From Euborellia annulipes (Eukaryota; Arthropoda; Insecta; Dermaptera; Anisolabididae), in NCBI GenBank assembly GCA_023213315.1, contig JAKCPI010003219.1, forward strand, positions 45,622 through 109,621: a DNA stretch of 64,000 nt. Direction: 5' to 3'. Below are positions 59,501 through 64,000 of this stretch, in pieces. A program made the translations under genes and the position numbers. Each line of letters starts with the position of its first letter. Within the stretch, counting starts at the first letter, position 1. Under the pieces are notes generated by a model. The model did not search any database. It saw only the letters and a list, made by a program, of their open reading frames with translations, and had not been told where the DNA came from.

Positions 59501-61928
59501 ATAGACTACATTATAAACATATTTATAAATTTTCTTTTCCCTTTGAGGAACATCCCGTTTATTTGAAAACTTTTTTCCTATGATGCAATCTGTCTCGGCC
59601 TTTATAATATCTAAAGCCTGGATGTTGATGCAAATGCACGTTTGATTAAAAGCTGAATATGTTCCTGGATCTTTGCAGCTATCCATTTCCTGAGTATTCG
59701 ATTCGAAATAACCCTCCCTATTTGTTTGTATTTTGACTTTTTTTGAAGAAATTCCATGCACAATGCATGTTTTGTCAATTTTTAACAAAAACAATCTTAT
59801 TTTTTATGCATATTTTAACATTTATTTAAAGAAAAAAACATATTTTGTGTAGCTTTTGTCGCAGATTTCTTCTTTCAAGTATGCTTCTGTCACAGGAGCG
59901 TATATAATAGCCCCCCCCCCCCCCGAAATGTTCGGGCTCGGCCCCGTAGCACGAAAATTGCAGATTCCGCGAACGTCACCCGGGAAAAATTTTGGTTCCG
60001 CGGGTGGGAAAAATTTTGCTTCTCTAAAAAAAAAAGTAAAATATTTTTACGCCCGGAAAAATTTCTGGTTCCGCGAACGGCACATGAAAAAATTTTGCTT
60101 CTCTAAAAAAAAAGGTAAAATATTTTTACGGACCGGAAAAAATTTTGGTTCCGCAAAAGAGGAAATGTTCCGCGAAATCAAAATTTTTCTCAGGGTTGAA
60201 AACTTTGGTTCCGCGAAAAACAAAATTTTTTGCAGAAAAATTTTTGATAACAGCCCCCCCCCCCCCCCCGAAAAAAATTTCTATATACGCCCCTGTTCTG
60301 TCACTTGGTGCGATGTAGAAAGATTAGAAAGATCATTTTGTGCGTTCAAGAACGTGTCCTCAGATGAATGCATGCATGTTGTTATAAAAAAAAATAGATA
60401 ATCAATTTGTAATAGAGCATATTTTAACTGTTTTTCCCTTCATTGTGCATATTTGGTTATTTTATAGTGCATTAATCCATGCGCATTTTAAGGTTTGATT
60501 GTGCATGAACATCCGAGGTTTAATAATAAAAGCTCAAAGAAATCTAGCGATAGCAAAATCAACGTAATGGAGATTTTAAAACTAAACTAATTGTGTTTTA
60601 AAAGAATTTTTGTTCTTGTTCAGGTGCATGCGGACTGAAGAATATGAAAAAGCTTTAATTTTAACATCTAAAATCCAATTAGAAGAAACATGGGAATTGA
60701 AGCCGAATTGCTCTCTAATCAAAGAGTTAACTCTAATGCGTTTAACTGAGTATCTAATAATGAAATATTCTTTAAATAAAAATAATTATGTGGGATTAAG
60801 AACAGAAAGATTATTAAAGAAACTCTTTAAATACTGCAAACGACTTGTTTGCTATAATAAACATCATATCCCAAGGTAAATTTTTTTTTTCGCATTTGGC
60901 TGGTTTAATTATTTTCCATCCCATCCCCTCCCTTTTTTCCTCTAAATTATTTTTGGCACTTGTCTTTTGAAGCAGACGTTGCTTCAAACTCCAACGCGGT
61001 GATAATATGCTTAAATAAGTGTATGGATTCTAATTGGCATCAAAATTCGGTCAAAATTTTAGTTTAAATAAAAGAATTTCGATGGCTGAGTGGTAATTAT
61101 TAGGATTAGGAAGATGTATGGCAGCCAGCAAGTGATAAAGAAACCTATTTGATTATCGTCGACGTTTCGGGATCACGTCGATCCCATCTTCAGGACGATA
61201 AACTGTTATCGTTGCTTAGATAGATACAATTTTGGTTCATACAAATATAAATACTTATATTTGCATATACCATTAGATGTATATGAGAATTGCCGTAGGC
61301 GCATGGGGATATTTTTAATTTGTGGCAAATGGGCCCGAAACGACAGCACTGGCCAAGATTGAAAGACTAAATTGAAATGAATTGAAATGAAATGAATTTA
61401 GTCTTTCAATCTTTGCCAGTGCTGTCGTTTCGGGCCCATTTGCCACAAATTAAAAATATCGCCCATGCGCCTACGGCAATTCTCATACCTACATCTAATG
61501 GTATATGCAAATATAAGTATTTATATTTGTATGAACCAAAATTGCTTCTATCTAAGCAACAATAACAGTTTATCTTCCTGAAGATGGGATCGACGTAATC
61601 CCGAAAAGTCGACGATAATCAAATAGTTTCTTTATCACTTGCTGGCTGCCATACATCTTCCTAATCCTAATTAAATTTAATTTTTTTTTTACCCTCGCCT
61701 ATGTTGATTTTGCCCAATCAGATTACAAAAAATAAATCTGTTTACTTTGTGTTAGAAATAATAATAGAATATTCCTTTCTCTCTTTCAGATATCTTATTT
61801 TACGAGCTTTCTACAGGCATGTAAAAGATCATAGGTATGCTGCATTCAAACTCTTAAATAGCGCTTCATTAAAAGCGAGAATGCAAAACAATCAGATGAT
61901 AATAGCCTGGTGTGAACATAACACTTTG
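26524..61928 (+). CDS. ADCY10: Soluble adenylyl cyclase, ADCY10-like (31 exons, one frameshift, 3' end open)
   Basis: Exons: 26524-26665, 26722-26859, 27386-27523, 29717-29931, 37953-38013, 38247-38390, 39215-39283, 39842-39934 (optional), 40169-40254, 41777-41910, 41983-42176, 43208-43442, 43522-43684, 43810-43905, 43981-44223, 44453-44727, 44789-44943, 46439-46597, 46673-46813, 46890-47000, 47909-48144, 50864-51044, 52747-52856, 52925-53083, 55452-55592, 57106-57237, 57381-57514, 57569-57784, 57859-58018, 60624-60875, 61790-61928. The product is about 1,617 residues (human ADCY10: 1,610). C1 cyclase domain: GDISGFTELTEKY with metal-binding D45, and LLKFSGDAFLAWF with K91 and D95. C2 domain: FFDKD (K424), HILRREYTVIG (T488), TPVNRAAR (N495, R499); these match human K334, T405, N412 and R416. 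A P-loop (GSPREGKT, 600-607) and a Walker-B-like VWVIGVDD (722-729) begin an NTPase region, followed by a helical C-terminal half. The enzyme makes cAMP and is bicarbonate-activated in mammals. Exon 29 needs a one-base shift between about 57900 and 57937. Confidence 0.9.
27871..28297. mobile_element. Fold-back element with hammerhead-like modules
   Basis: Arms GGAATGGAAAAGAGCAAGTA (27871) and its complement (to 28297) pair over about 190 bp. Modules CTGAGGA + GGACAAA/TTTGTCC stem + GAAAC lie at 27943-27975 (-) and 28198-28224 (+). An outer, older element begins at 28298 with its own module at 28362-28390 (-), in which GAAA has become GAAG. Confidence 0.85.
28485..28605 (-). mobile_element. 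SINE family 3, reverse copy
   Basis: On the minus strand: GTTGGTGGGCCGGCGCATGG head, AGGTTCGATTTC B-box, GGAGACCAT, then GGCCCACCAACAAAAAG. The copy at 29040-29150 has the same GGTTCGATTTC ... GAGACCATGGGATGTTTGGCCCACC order. Confidence 0.6.
29040..29150 (+). mobile_element. SINE family 3, forward copy
   Basis: GAGGGTCTGGGGGCCTGGCATG head, B-box-like GGGTTCGATTTC (29094-29105) and GGCCCACCGACAAAATA. Shared with the reverse copy at 28485-28605. Borders not resolved. Confidence 0.6.
32615..32890. other. GC-rich, codon-repeat-like patch inside cyclase intron 4
   Basis: About 240 bases far richer in GC and CpG than their surroundings, including a TCG/TCC repeat (CCGTCCTCGTCCTCGTCCTCG at 32817). 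Both strands are open: a 91-residue minus frame rich in Arg then MDVKLDVDVEEMDMG, and a plus frame with an S-rich end. The minus frame looks slightly more protein-like in its last 45 residues. It could be an exon of a nested gene or foreign DNA. I do not recognise it. Confidence 0.3.
33890..34447. mobile_element. hAT-like MITE (GGTCCGACCGAAA ends) with nested insert
   Basis: Left end TTAGGGTCCGACCGAAAC and right end TTCGGTCGGTTCCTA are inverted, with several internal TTTCGGCCGAAA palindromes. Between about 34040 and 34260 lies an insert that carries the module CTGATGA + GACT...AGTC stem + GAAA at 34126-34157. Confidence 0.6.
35801..36008 (+). mobile_element. SINE family 1
   Basis: Starts GCCCTCGGGGCTTGGTATAG. 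It contains the AGGTTAGCGTGCTAACCT palindrome, B-box GGGTTCGGACCCC, TTTAAGCCAATTGGATACC and GGCCTGAGTTGCCGAAAAGAC. Nearly identical to 51786-52031 over the shared part. Confidence 0.8.
36821..37050. mobile_element. hAT-like MITE, 230 bp
   Basis: Termini CAAGGGCGGATACAG and CTGGATCCGCCACTG are inverted. The flanks ATTGCAGC at 36813-36820 and 37051-37058 are a perfect 8-bp duplication, as made by hAT transposases. Internal G and C runs (36836-36848, 37014-37022) are inverted too. Same class as 62571-62828 and 63285-63538. Confidence 0.85.
37085..37640. mobile_element. Fold-back with hammerhead-like modules, split by a mariner-like MITE
   Basis: Arms around TTCTTATGAGAATATTGCCAAACTCAA (37141) and TTGAGTTTGCCAATATTCTCATAAGAA (37563) are inverted. 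The left module is CTGAAGA...GAAAC on the minus strand at 37108-37140. The right module (37589-37618) is worn (TTGAAGA ... GCCGACT). The hinge holds the element at 37194-37403. Confidence 0.75.
37194..37403. mobile_element. Tc1/mariner-like MITE, 210 bp
   Basis: Perfect terminal inverted repeats CAGTGAGGGACAATATTAAG and CTTAATATTGTCCCTCACTG are flanked by TA at 37192-37193 and 37404-37405. The inner part is palindromic too (CTACTTGTGATTATTTCATTG and its complement). Relatives: 8189-8395 and 13969-14400. Confidence 0.9.
38770..38948 (+). mobile_element. SINE family 2
   Basis: tRNA-like head with A-box-like TGGTGTAGTGGGTAG and B-box CGGTTCGCATCCC, an inner palindrome (ATTGGATTGGTAGCCAATCC), GAGACGGGGTCTAAATGG and an A tail. 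It is flanked by TTGTATTC on both sides. Confidence 0.85.
39431..39740 (+). repeat. Family D repeat, copy 1
   Basis: The block from GTCTTTAATTATAGACCACAT through CTGCTTATTCTGTAGTCG, TTTCAAGTACTGTAC and GAAGTTAGACACAATCAT to ACAATAAGTTTTTTT recurs at 47385-47640 in the same order. Both lie in cyclase introns. No terminal inverted repeats or duplications are seen. Confidence 0.75.
40620..40795. repeat. C-rich hAT-like relic
   Basis: Contains GGTAATCTGGTGTGACTGGTCGCAC and GGGGGGTGATTACACCCTTTACCCCC, ending TTGTATCCGCCCTTT. This resembles the ends of 36821-37050. Left border lost. Confidence 0.45.
41325..41740. mobile_element. Tigger/pogo-like relic
   Basis: Left end AGATACTCGATAATTCGTATCG and right end GCGGGGCTACGAATAATCGAGCTACGAATG, with repeated TACGAATTA-type words, resemble Tigger/pogo family termini. 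No intact transposase. The 41365-41739 frame is spurious. Assigned by resemblance only. Confidence 0.4.
42345..42412 (-). other. tRNA-like relic, not a functional tRNA
   Basis: On the minus strand the segment TCCTGGTTCGACTCCAGG gives a perfect 5-bp T stem and 7-base loop. The upstream part cannot form the acceptor stem with the 3' side (GGGCTCA). It is probably the remains of a tRNA-derived SINE. Confidence 0.45.
42412..42732. mobile_element. MITE with GGCCCCTTA ends
   Basis: Left end CTAAAGGGGCCTTTACAC and right end GTGTAAGGGCCCCTTAAG are inverted. A truncated relative is at 4785-4872. TTAA at the right border hints at a piggyBac-like target, but the left border is changed. Confidence 0.65.
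42731..43155. mobile_element. Perfectly bounded fold-back, 425 bp
   Basis: Starts TAAGAGCTAGTGAACC and ends GGTTCACTAGCTCTTA. The arms pair over about 190 bp, including AAAGTACCGTTCTGGCAGGC and its complement, with a hinge near 42940. It abuts the preceding MITE directly and lies in cyclase intron 11. Confidence 0.9.
45092..46190. mobile_element. hAT-like element with nested fold-back
   Basis: Termini CAGAGTTGGGCA and TGCCCATCTCTG are inverted. The flanks GGCGCAAC (45084-45091) and GACGCAAC (46191-46198) are an 8-bp duplication with one mismatch. Subterminal sequence is built from many ATACAAAATAC-like words. A second element (45364-45882) is inserted in it. No transposase frame. Confidence 0.8.
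45364..45882. mobile_element. Fold-back element with hammerhead-like modules
   Basis: Arms AATTAGAAGAAAAAGACAGGAG and CTCCTGTCCTTTTCTTCTAATT bound the element. Modules: minus strand 45446-45475 (CTGAAGA, GAGAG...TTCTC, GAAAC) and plus strand 45775-45804 (CTGAAGA, GAGAG...CTCTC, GAAAT). It is nested in the hAT-like element at 45092-46190. Confidence 0.85.
47385..47640 (+). repeat. Family D repeat, copy 2
   Basis: Second copy of the block at 39431-39740, beginning TTTTTAATTATAGATCACAT and ending TACAATAAGTTTTTT. It lies in cyclase intron 20. Confidence 0.75.
48193..48892. mobile_element. Fold-back MITE with TAGGGTGG ends
   Basis: CTAGGGTGGTCC at the left and GGGCCACCCTA at the right are inverted, and ATGTTCA flanks both. 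Long inner arms (GTGCCGGTAAGCAGTTGAAA and complement) surround a CAAAAATNATTTTTGACAG centre. The related phrase GCCCACCCTAATGTATA at 50088 suggests another old copy. It lies in cyclase intron 21. Confidence 0.75.
48995..49165. repeat. Short inverted repeat
   Basis: CGACATGCTCATCATCG...TTCACTCTCTTT and CCAAAGAGTGAAGCTGATGATGAGCAGGTCCG form imperfect arms around GTTGGGGCACCCAAG. Confidence 0.55.
49568..49685 (-). mobile_element. SINE family 2, reverse copy
   Basis: On the minus strand: GGGTTCGCTTCCCGTCCC, ATTTCAATTGAATTAGGAGC, then TAGGGATGGACCTAAATGG and CTGAGATGCC. This is the same order as 38770-38948. Confidence 0.7.
49800..50070. mobile_element. Fold-back with one hammerhead-like module
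   Basis: Arms TTAAAGAGAAAAAAAACGCT and AGCGTTTTTTTCTCTTTAA are inverted, and AAAAAATGAGTTTT flanks both sides (a 14-bp repeat, like a LINE/Penelope-type duplication). The plus-strand module at 49968-50013 reads CTGAGGA, GGAG...CTCC stem, GAAA, then ATAT/ATAT stem and ATT. Confidence 0.75.
50155..50840 (+). mobile_element. Family A element
   Basis: Full copy: TTTACTTTCTCTTACC start, fixed-place GT/GGGT run (50300-50349), ATGGTTGCCATGGTAAC, and the terminal hairpin AATCTGGTGTGACAAGC ... GTCACACCAGATT. It ends 24 bases before cyclase exon 22. No coding capacity. Confidence 0.85.
51708..52372. mobile_element. hAT-like element (CAGTGATTCTCAACC ends)
   Basis: Termini CAGTGATTCTCAACCACT and GGTTAAAAATCACTG are of the widespread hAT type. 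Flanks GTATAGTG and GAATAGAG could be a worn 8-bp duplication. A SINE lies inside. Cyclase intron 22. Confidence 0.7.
51786..52031 (+). mobile_element. SINE family 1
   Basis: GCCCTCGGGGCTTGGTATAG head, B-box GGGTTCGGACCCC and a GTGTGAATGTGTGTG tail, flanked by a perfect 14-bp duplication AAATAGTAAAAAAT (51772-51785 and 52032-52045). Inserted in the hAT-like element at 51708-52372. Confidence 0.9.
52555..52645 (-). repeat. tRNA-like SINE fragment
   Basis: Minus strand: GAGAACGTGGGTTCGAATCTCGCGAATGG, a good B-box, followed by an A/T tract. No complete tRNA fold. Confidence 0.45.
53520..53690. repeat. Short fold-back
   Basis: TAGTTAGGCAGCCCAAATGGC and GCCATTTGGGCTGCCTAACTA are perfect inverted repeats about 110 bp apart, in cyclase intron 24. 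Confidence 0.8.
53900..54590 (+). mobile_element. Family A element
   Basis: Full copy closely similar to 50155-50840 and in the same orientation. The microsatellite at the fixed place is GTCTGT then pure GT (54055-54096). Ends with the CTGGTGTGAC hairpin. Cyclase intron 24. Confidence 0.85.
55125..55215. repeat. Fragment related to the hAT-like element at 45092
   Basis: TCAAATACTGTATTTGAAATACG and TTTGTATTTTGTATTTCAAAT resemble the word-repeats inside 45092-46190. Borders not found. Confidence 0.4.
55850..56530 (+). mobile_element. Family A element, 3' end truncated
   Basis: Same order as the other copies, with a GT run at 56006-56046. It keeps ACAAAATATCTCAAGAACG, which 20025-20575 also has. 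It stops after GTTGTGTGCTGTGC without the final CACACCAGA. Just before it, at 55755-55850, lies a short reverse piece (GACTCAGAGAACCTCAAAAC). Confidence 0.8.
56793..57042 (-). mobile_element. Family B MITE, 250 bp, copy 2
   Basis: Same length and ends as 1800-2049 in reverse orientation. Perfect inverted ends GGACCCTGTTATGCA and TGCATAACAGGGTCC, flanked by AAAT on both sides. It lies 63 bases upstream of cyclase exon 26. Confidence 0.85.
58033..59260. mobile_element. Double family A unit, tail to tail
   Basis: A forward unit (58033-58735) and a reverse unit (about 58715-59260) share the central hairpin GTCACACCAGATTTTTTGTG. The whole forms a 1.2-kb fold-back with TTTACTTTCTCTTACC at one end and its worn complement at the other. 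The forward microsatellite is GGGTGGGTG-type (58184-58238); the reverse unit has none. Cyclase intron 29. Confidence 0.8.
59893..60295. mobile_element. hAT-like element made of a minisatellite
   Basis: Ends CAGGAGCGTATATA and TATATACGCCCCTG are inverted and flanked by a perfect 8-bp duplication TTCTGTCA (59885-59892, 60296-60303). Between C runs near each end lie about six imperfect units of the type GGAAAAATTTTGGTTCCGCGAA. The 181-residue open frame across it, repeating KNFGSA, is produced by the repeat and is not a gene. Confidence 0.85.
61098..61673. mobile_element. Fold-back element with hammerhead-like modules
   Basis: Arms TTAGGATTAGGAAGATGTATG and its complement pair almost throughout. 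Modules: CTGAAGA + GGGATC...GATCCC + GAAAC on the minus strand at 61164-61193, and CTGAAGA + GGGAT...ATCCC + GAAAA on the plus strand at 61578-61606. The hinge carries a second inverted pair (GGGCCCGAAACGACAGCACTGG, from 61330). Cyclase intron 30. Confidence 0.85.
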
Positions 61929-62185
61929 GTAAGAACCAATCATTGCTAGATGCGAGGAGGGCGATTAGCCCTTGTCTAAGATCTTCCGGATCGGCGTCTC
62001 ACAGTGTGTTTGATCCGAACCCGGATTTTGGATTTGGATTGAAATCCAAAATCTTTCAAAGGATTACTAAATCTTTTTTTTCGAGTATTTAGGGTTAAAA
62101 TAATAGAAACACTTCATTCCAAGAACATCTTTTTAAAGTGAACATTTTATTTGATTCCCTAAAATTTTTTTCGCTCTTCTATCAG

Positions 62186-62245
62186 CATGTCGCGTTACAA
62201 GCCGTCAAAGGCAGTGACGCTACAAGCCATGACGACAAAAATTGA
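62186..62245 (+). CDS. Candidate last exon of the cyclase gene
   Basis: Follows a good pyrimidine tract and acceptor (TTCGCTCTTCTATCAG), is in phase 0 with exon 31, and encodes 19 residues (HVALQAVKGSDATSHDDKN) before TGA. Human ADCY10 ends at a similar place, so a short last exon is expected. The residues themselves are not recognisable. Confidence 0.3.
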   Translation, partial: HVALQAVKGSDATSHDDKN

Positions 62246-62570
62246 AAAGTTGAAATTTAATATATATGACGGATTATATATTGTAAAAAAATAATTGTGA
62301 GATTTTTCTATCAAGGAAGAGTTGCAAGAGCAGAGACTTGCAGCCACATTTTTTTCTTTAAATATTTTATTAATTTTCGGAGGCCATCTTCAGGGCCCAA
62401 TAAGTGTCAAGGAAATAAATATAATTTGCATTAAGCAGCTATGTGTACTTATACTCATCAGGTGAGAGATTCTTTCATTGAAAGATTCCGATAAAATATT
62501 TACCCTTAAATGAGGAAATAAAAAGAATAGCTGCCATTCTTTTTATTTTCTCATCAACTATACCAGCTAT

Positions 62571-62828
62571 CAAGGGCGGATACAAGGGGGCGGGGTAAAG
62601 GGGGTAATTACCCCCCTCTTGATATTTGAAAAAAATACTTTTTTTTCGAAAAAAAAGTTATTTTAAATGTAAAATTTAAAAAATTAATACTTAAAAATTT
62701 GTTTTGCATTTATATTCTGGCAAACAAGTACAGAATGCGCCTTTAAATTTCCGAAAAAAAAATGTGTGCTGTGCGTCCAGTCACGCCAGATTACCCCCCC
62801 CCCCCCCTCACCTCTGGATCCGCCCTTG
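62571..62828. mobile_element. hAT-like MITE, 258 bp
   Basis: Termini CAAGGGCGGATACA and TGGATCCGCCCTTG are inverted, with a perfect 8-bp duplication CCAGCTAT (62563-62570, 62829-62836). It shares GGCAAACAAGTACAGAATGCGCCTTTAAATTTCCG with 36821-37050, so the two are copies of one family. Confidence 0.9.
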
Positions 62829-63136
62829 CCAGCTATAAAATTTGCACCTTTCAAAATATTTAAAGAAAAAAACTCGGCTCTTGCAGCCCTTCCTTGGCAC
62901 AACTCAACAACCACAACTACAATACTAACAATGCAATGGATCTCGATAGATTTTTTGTCACCAATGTGGGGAAGAGCTATTTATGCTTCTCATTTATTCG
63001 ATATTTGTATTGGTTAACGCTTTATTTTCTTTTTGAATAGCTGAGATTCTTCTTTTTTTTTTTCAAATAAATGAATTGTTTACTTTCTTGTTTATGTAAT
63101 GAAGATAGGGGCAGCCTGGTGGATATTATTGAGAAG

Positions 63137-63592
63137 AGTGAATAAATAATTCCAGAGCTGATATTCAGGCAATTTATTAAGGTTAAATCCCTCCGCTATA
63201 GGTCAACGTTTCTCGACACCGCATAGTCCTGAAGAAGGAGCCATTTGAGCTCCGAAACGTTGACCTCTAGCGGAGGGGTTTAACCAAGGGCGTCCACAGG
63301 ATTTTTTGCAGGGGGGGGGCAAGTCACTTTCAGATAAGTTAAAAAAAACGTACTTTGATATTAATAATGTTATACATCTCTTATTAGTATTTAAAGCTTT
63401 CTCACCGCGGCAAGGTGGATATATACTGAGAAAGGTTTTTTGTATTTTTTTTTTTTGTTTTATACATTTTTTTGTATCATTTTAATTTTCCAGGGGGGGG
63501 GGCAAGTGCCTGGTTGCCCCCCCCTGCTGACGCCCATGGGTTTAACCCTAATAAATTGCCTGAATATCAGCTCCGGACTAATTTATTCACCT
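63137..63592. mobile_element. Fold-back with hammerhead-like module, hAT-like insert
   Basis: Arms GAGCTGATATTCAGGCAATTTATTAAGG and its complement (63555-63573) bound it. The module CTGAAGA + GGAGC...GCTCC + GAAAC is on the plus strand at 63229-63258. Its right arm is interrupted by the element at 63285-63538. Confidence 0.8.
63285..63538. mobile_element. hAT-like MITE, 254 bp, nested
   Basis: Ends CAAGGGCGTCCACAGG and GCTGACGCCCATG are imperfectly inverted. GGTTTAAC on both sides (63277-63284, 63539-63546) is a perfect 8-bp duplication. Inner G runs near both ends. Confidence 0.85.
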
Positions 63593-64000
63593 TTCTTGTT
63601 TAGGGATCATGTGTAAATAATAAGAAATTATATATATCGTATGTTGATCTAGGAGTAATTATGAAAAACAAAATTATTAATTAAAATAGGCGAAAAAGTT
63701 AAATTCCGCCCGAATTTGCCGATTTTTACTCAGCATGCCCTACTGCTAGACCACATAACACCCTGTATATATAATTTCGAATTTATTAATTGCACCCTTG
63801 AGAGGATTTCTCAAAACCTTCATTTAGATCGCGCCTCGTCAACGAGGATATTTGACGTGGCGTTTCTCCCGGAGATTAAATATATAGCGATCTATTAAAT
63901 TCAAATAGCCGAGTGCGGTTCTGTGCTTTAGTAGTAGGGCATCGCCAGATCCGATCTTTTTCTTCTATTTGAATTAATAAATAATCAGTTTTTAAAAATA
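63593..64000. other. No gene seen
   Basis: AT-rich sequence. The 60-residue frame at 63716-63898 has no splice or family support. Confidence 0.5.

Noticed and set aside
59856..60401. Longest open frame of the window (181 residues, KNFGSA repeats)
   Set aside because: It spans a minisatellite within a hAT-like element bounded by 8-bp duplications; no splice sites or family support.

Overview
The window is AT-rich animal nuclear DNA: spliced genes with GT-AG introns, long introns, many short non-autonomous transposons, tRNA-derived SINEs and microsatellites. The first exon of the E2 gene has an insect-like N-terminus and one SINE ends in CCTAA repeats (the arthropod telomere unit), so I infer an arthropod, probably an insect. 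I cannot name the species.

Genes, left to right. (1) 9230-9406 (-): first coding exon of a UBE2R/CDC34-type ubiquitin-conjugating enzyme; no other exon is visible in the 9.2 kb to its left. (2) 10300-17822 (+): complete 11-exon WDR89-like WD40 gene (410 aa), divergent from the E2 gene. (3) 18737-23786 (-): complete 6-exon CYHR1/ZFTRAF1-like RING and TRAF-type zinc finger gene (358 aa), convergent with WDR89. (4) 24358-~25670 (-): three phase-compatible exons of an unidentified gene. (5) 26524 (+) to at least 61928: a soluble adenylyl cyclase (ADCY10-like) gene of 31 or more exons, about 1,617 codons as read, with both cyclase domains and a P-loop NTPase region. One exon (57859-58018) carries a one-base frameshift.

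Repeats fill most of the remaining sequence and are often nested. Many can be bounded by target-site duplications: piggyBac-like (TTAA), Tc1/mariner-like (TA), hAT-like (8 bp), a 250-bp element with 4-bp duplications, and SINEs with 8-15 bp duplications. A ~690-bp family with a GT microsatellite at a fixed internal place occurs at least eight times, including four close copies in one orientation in the cyclase gene's 3' introns.

The most unusual signal is a short module recurring in about a dozen otherwise different fold-back elements: CTGANGA, a self-complementary stem whose sequence differs between elements, then GAAA. This is the stem-II half of a hammerhead ribozyme core. Within fold-backs it is antisense in the left arm and sense in the right arm. 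The cleavage triplet and stem I are not convincing, so catalysis is unproven.
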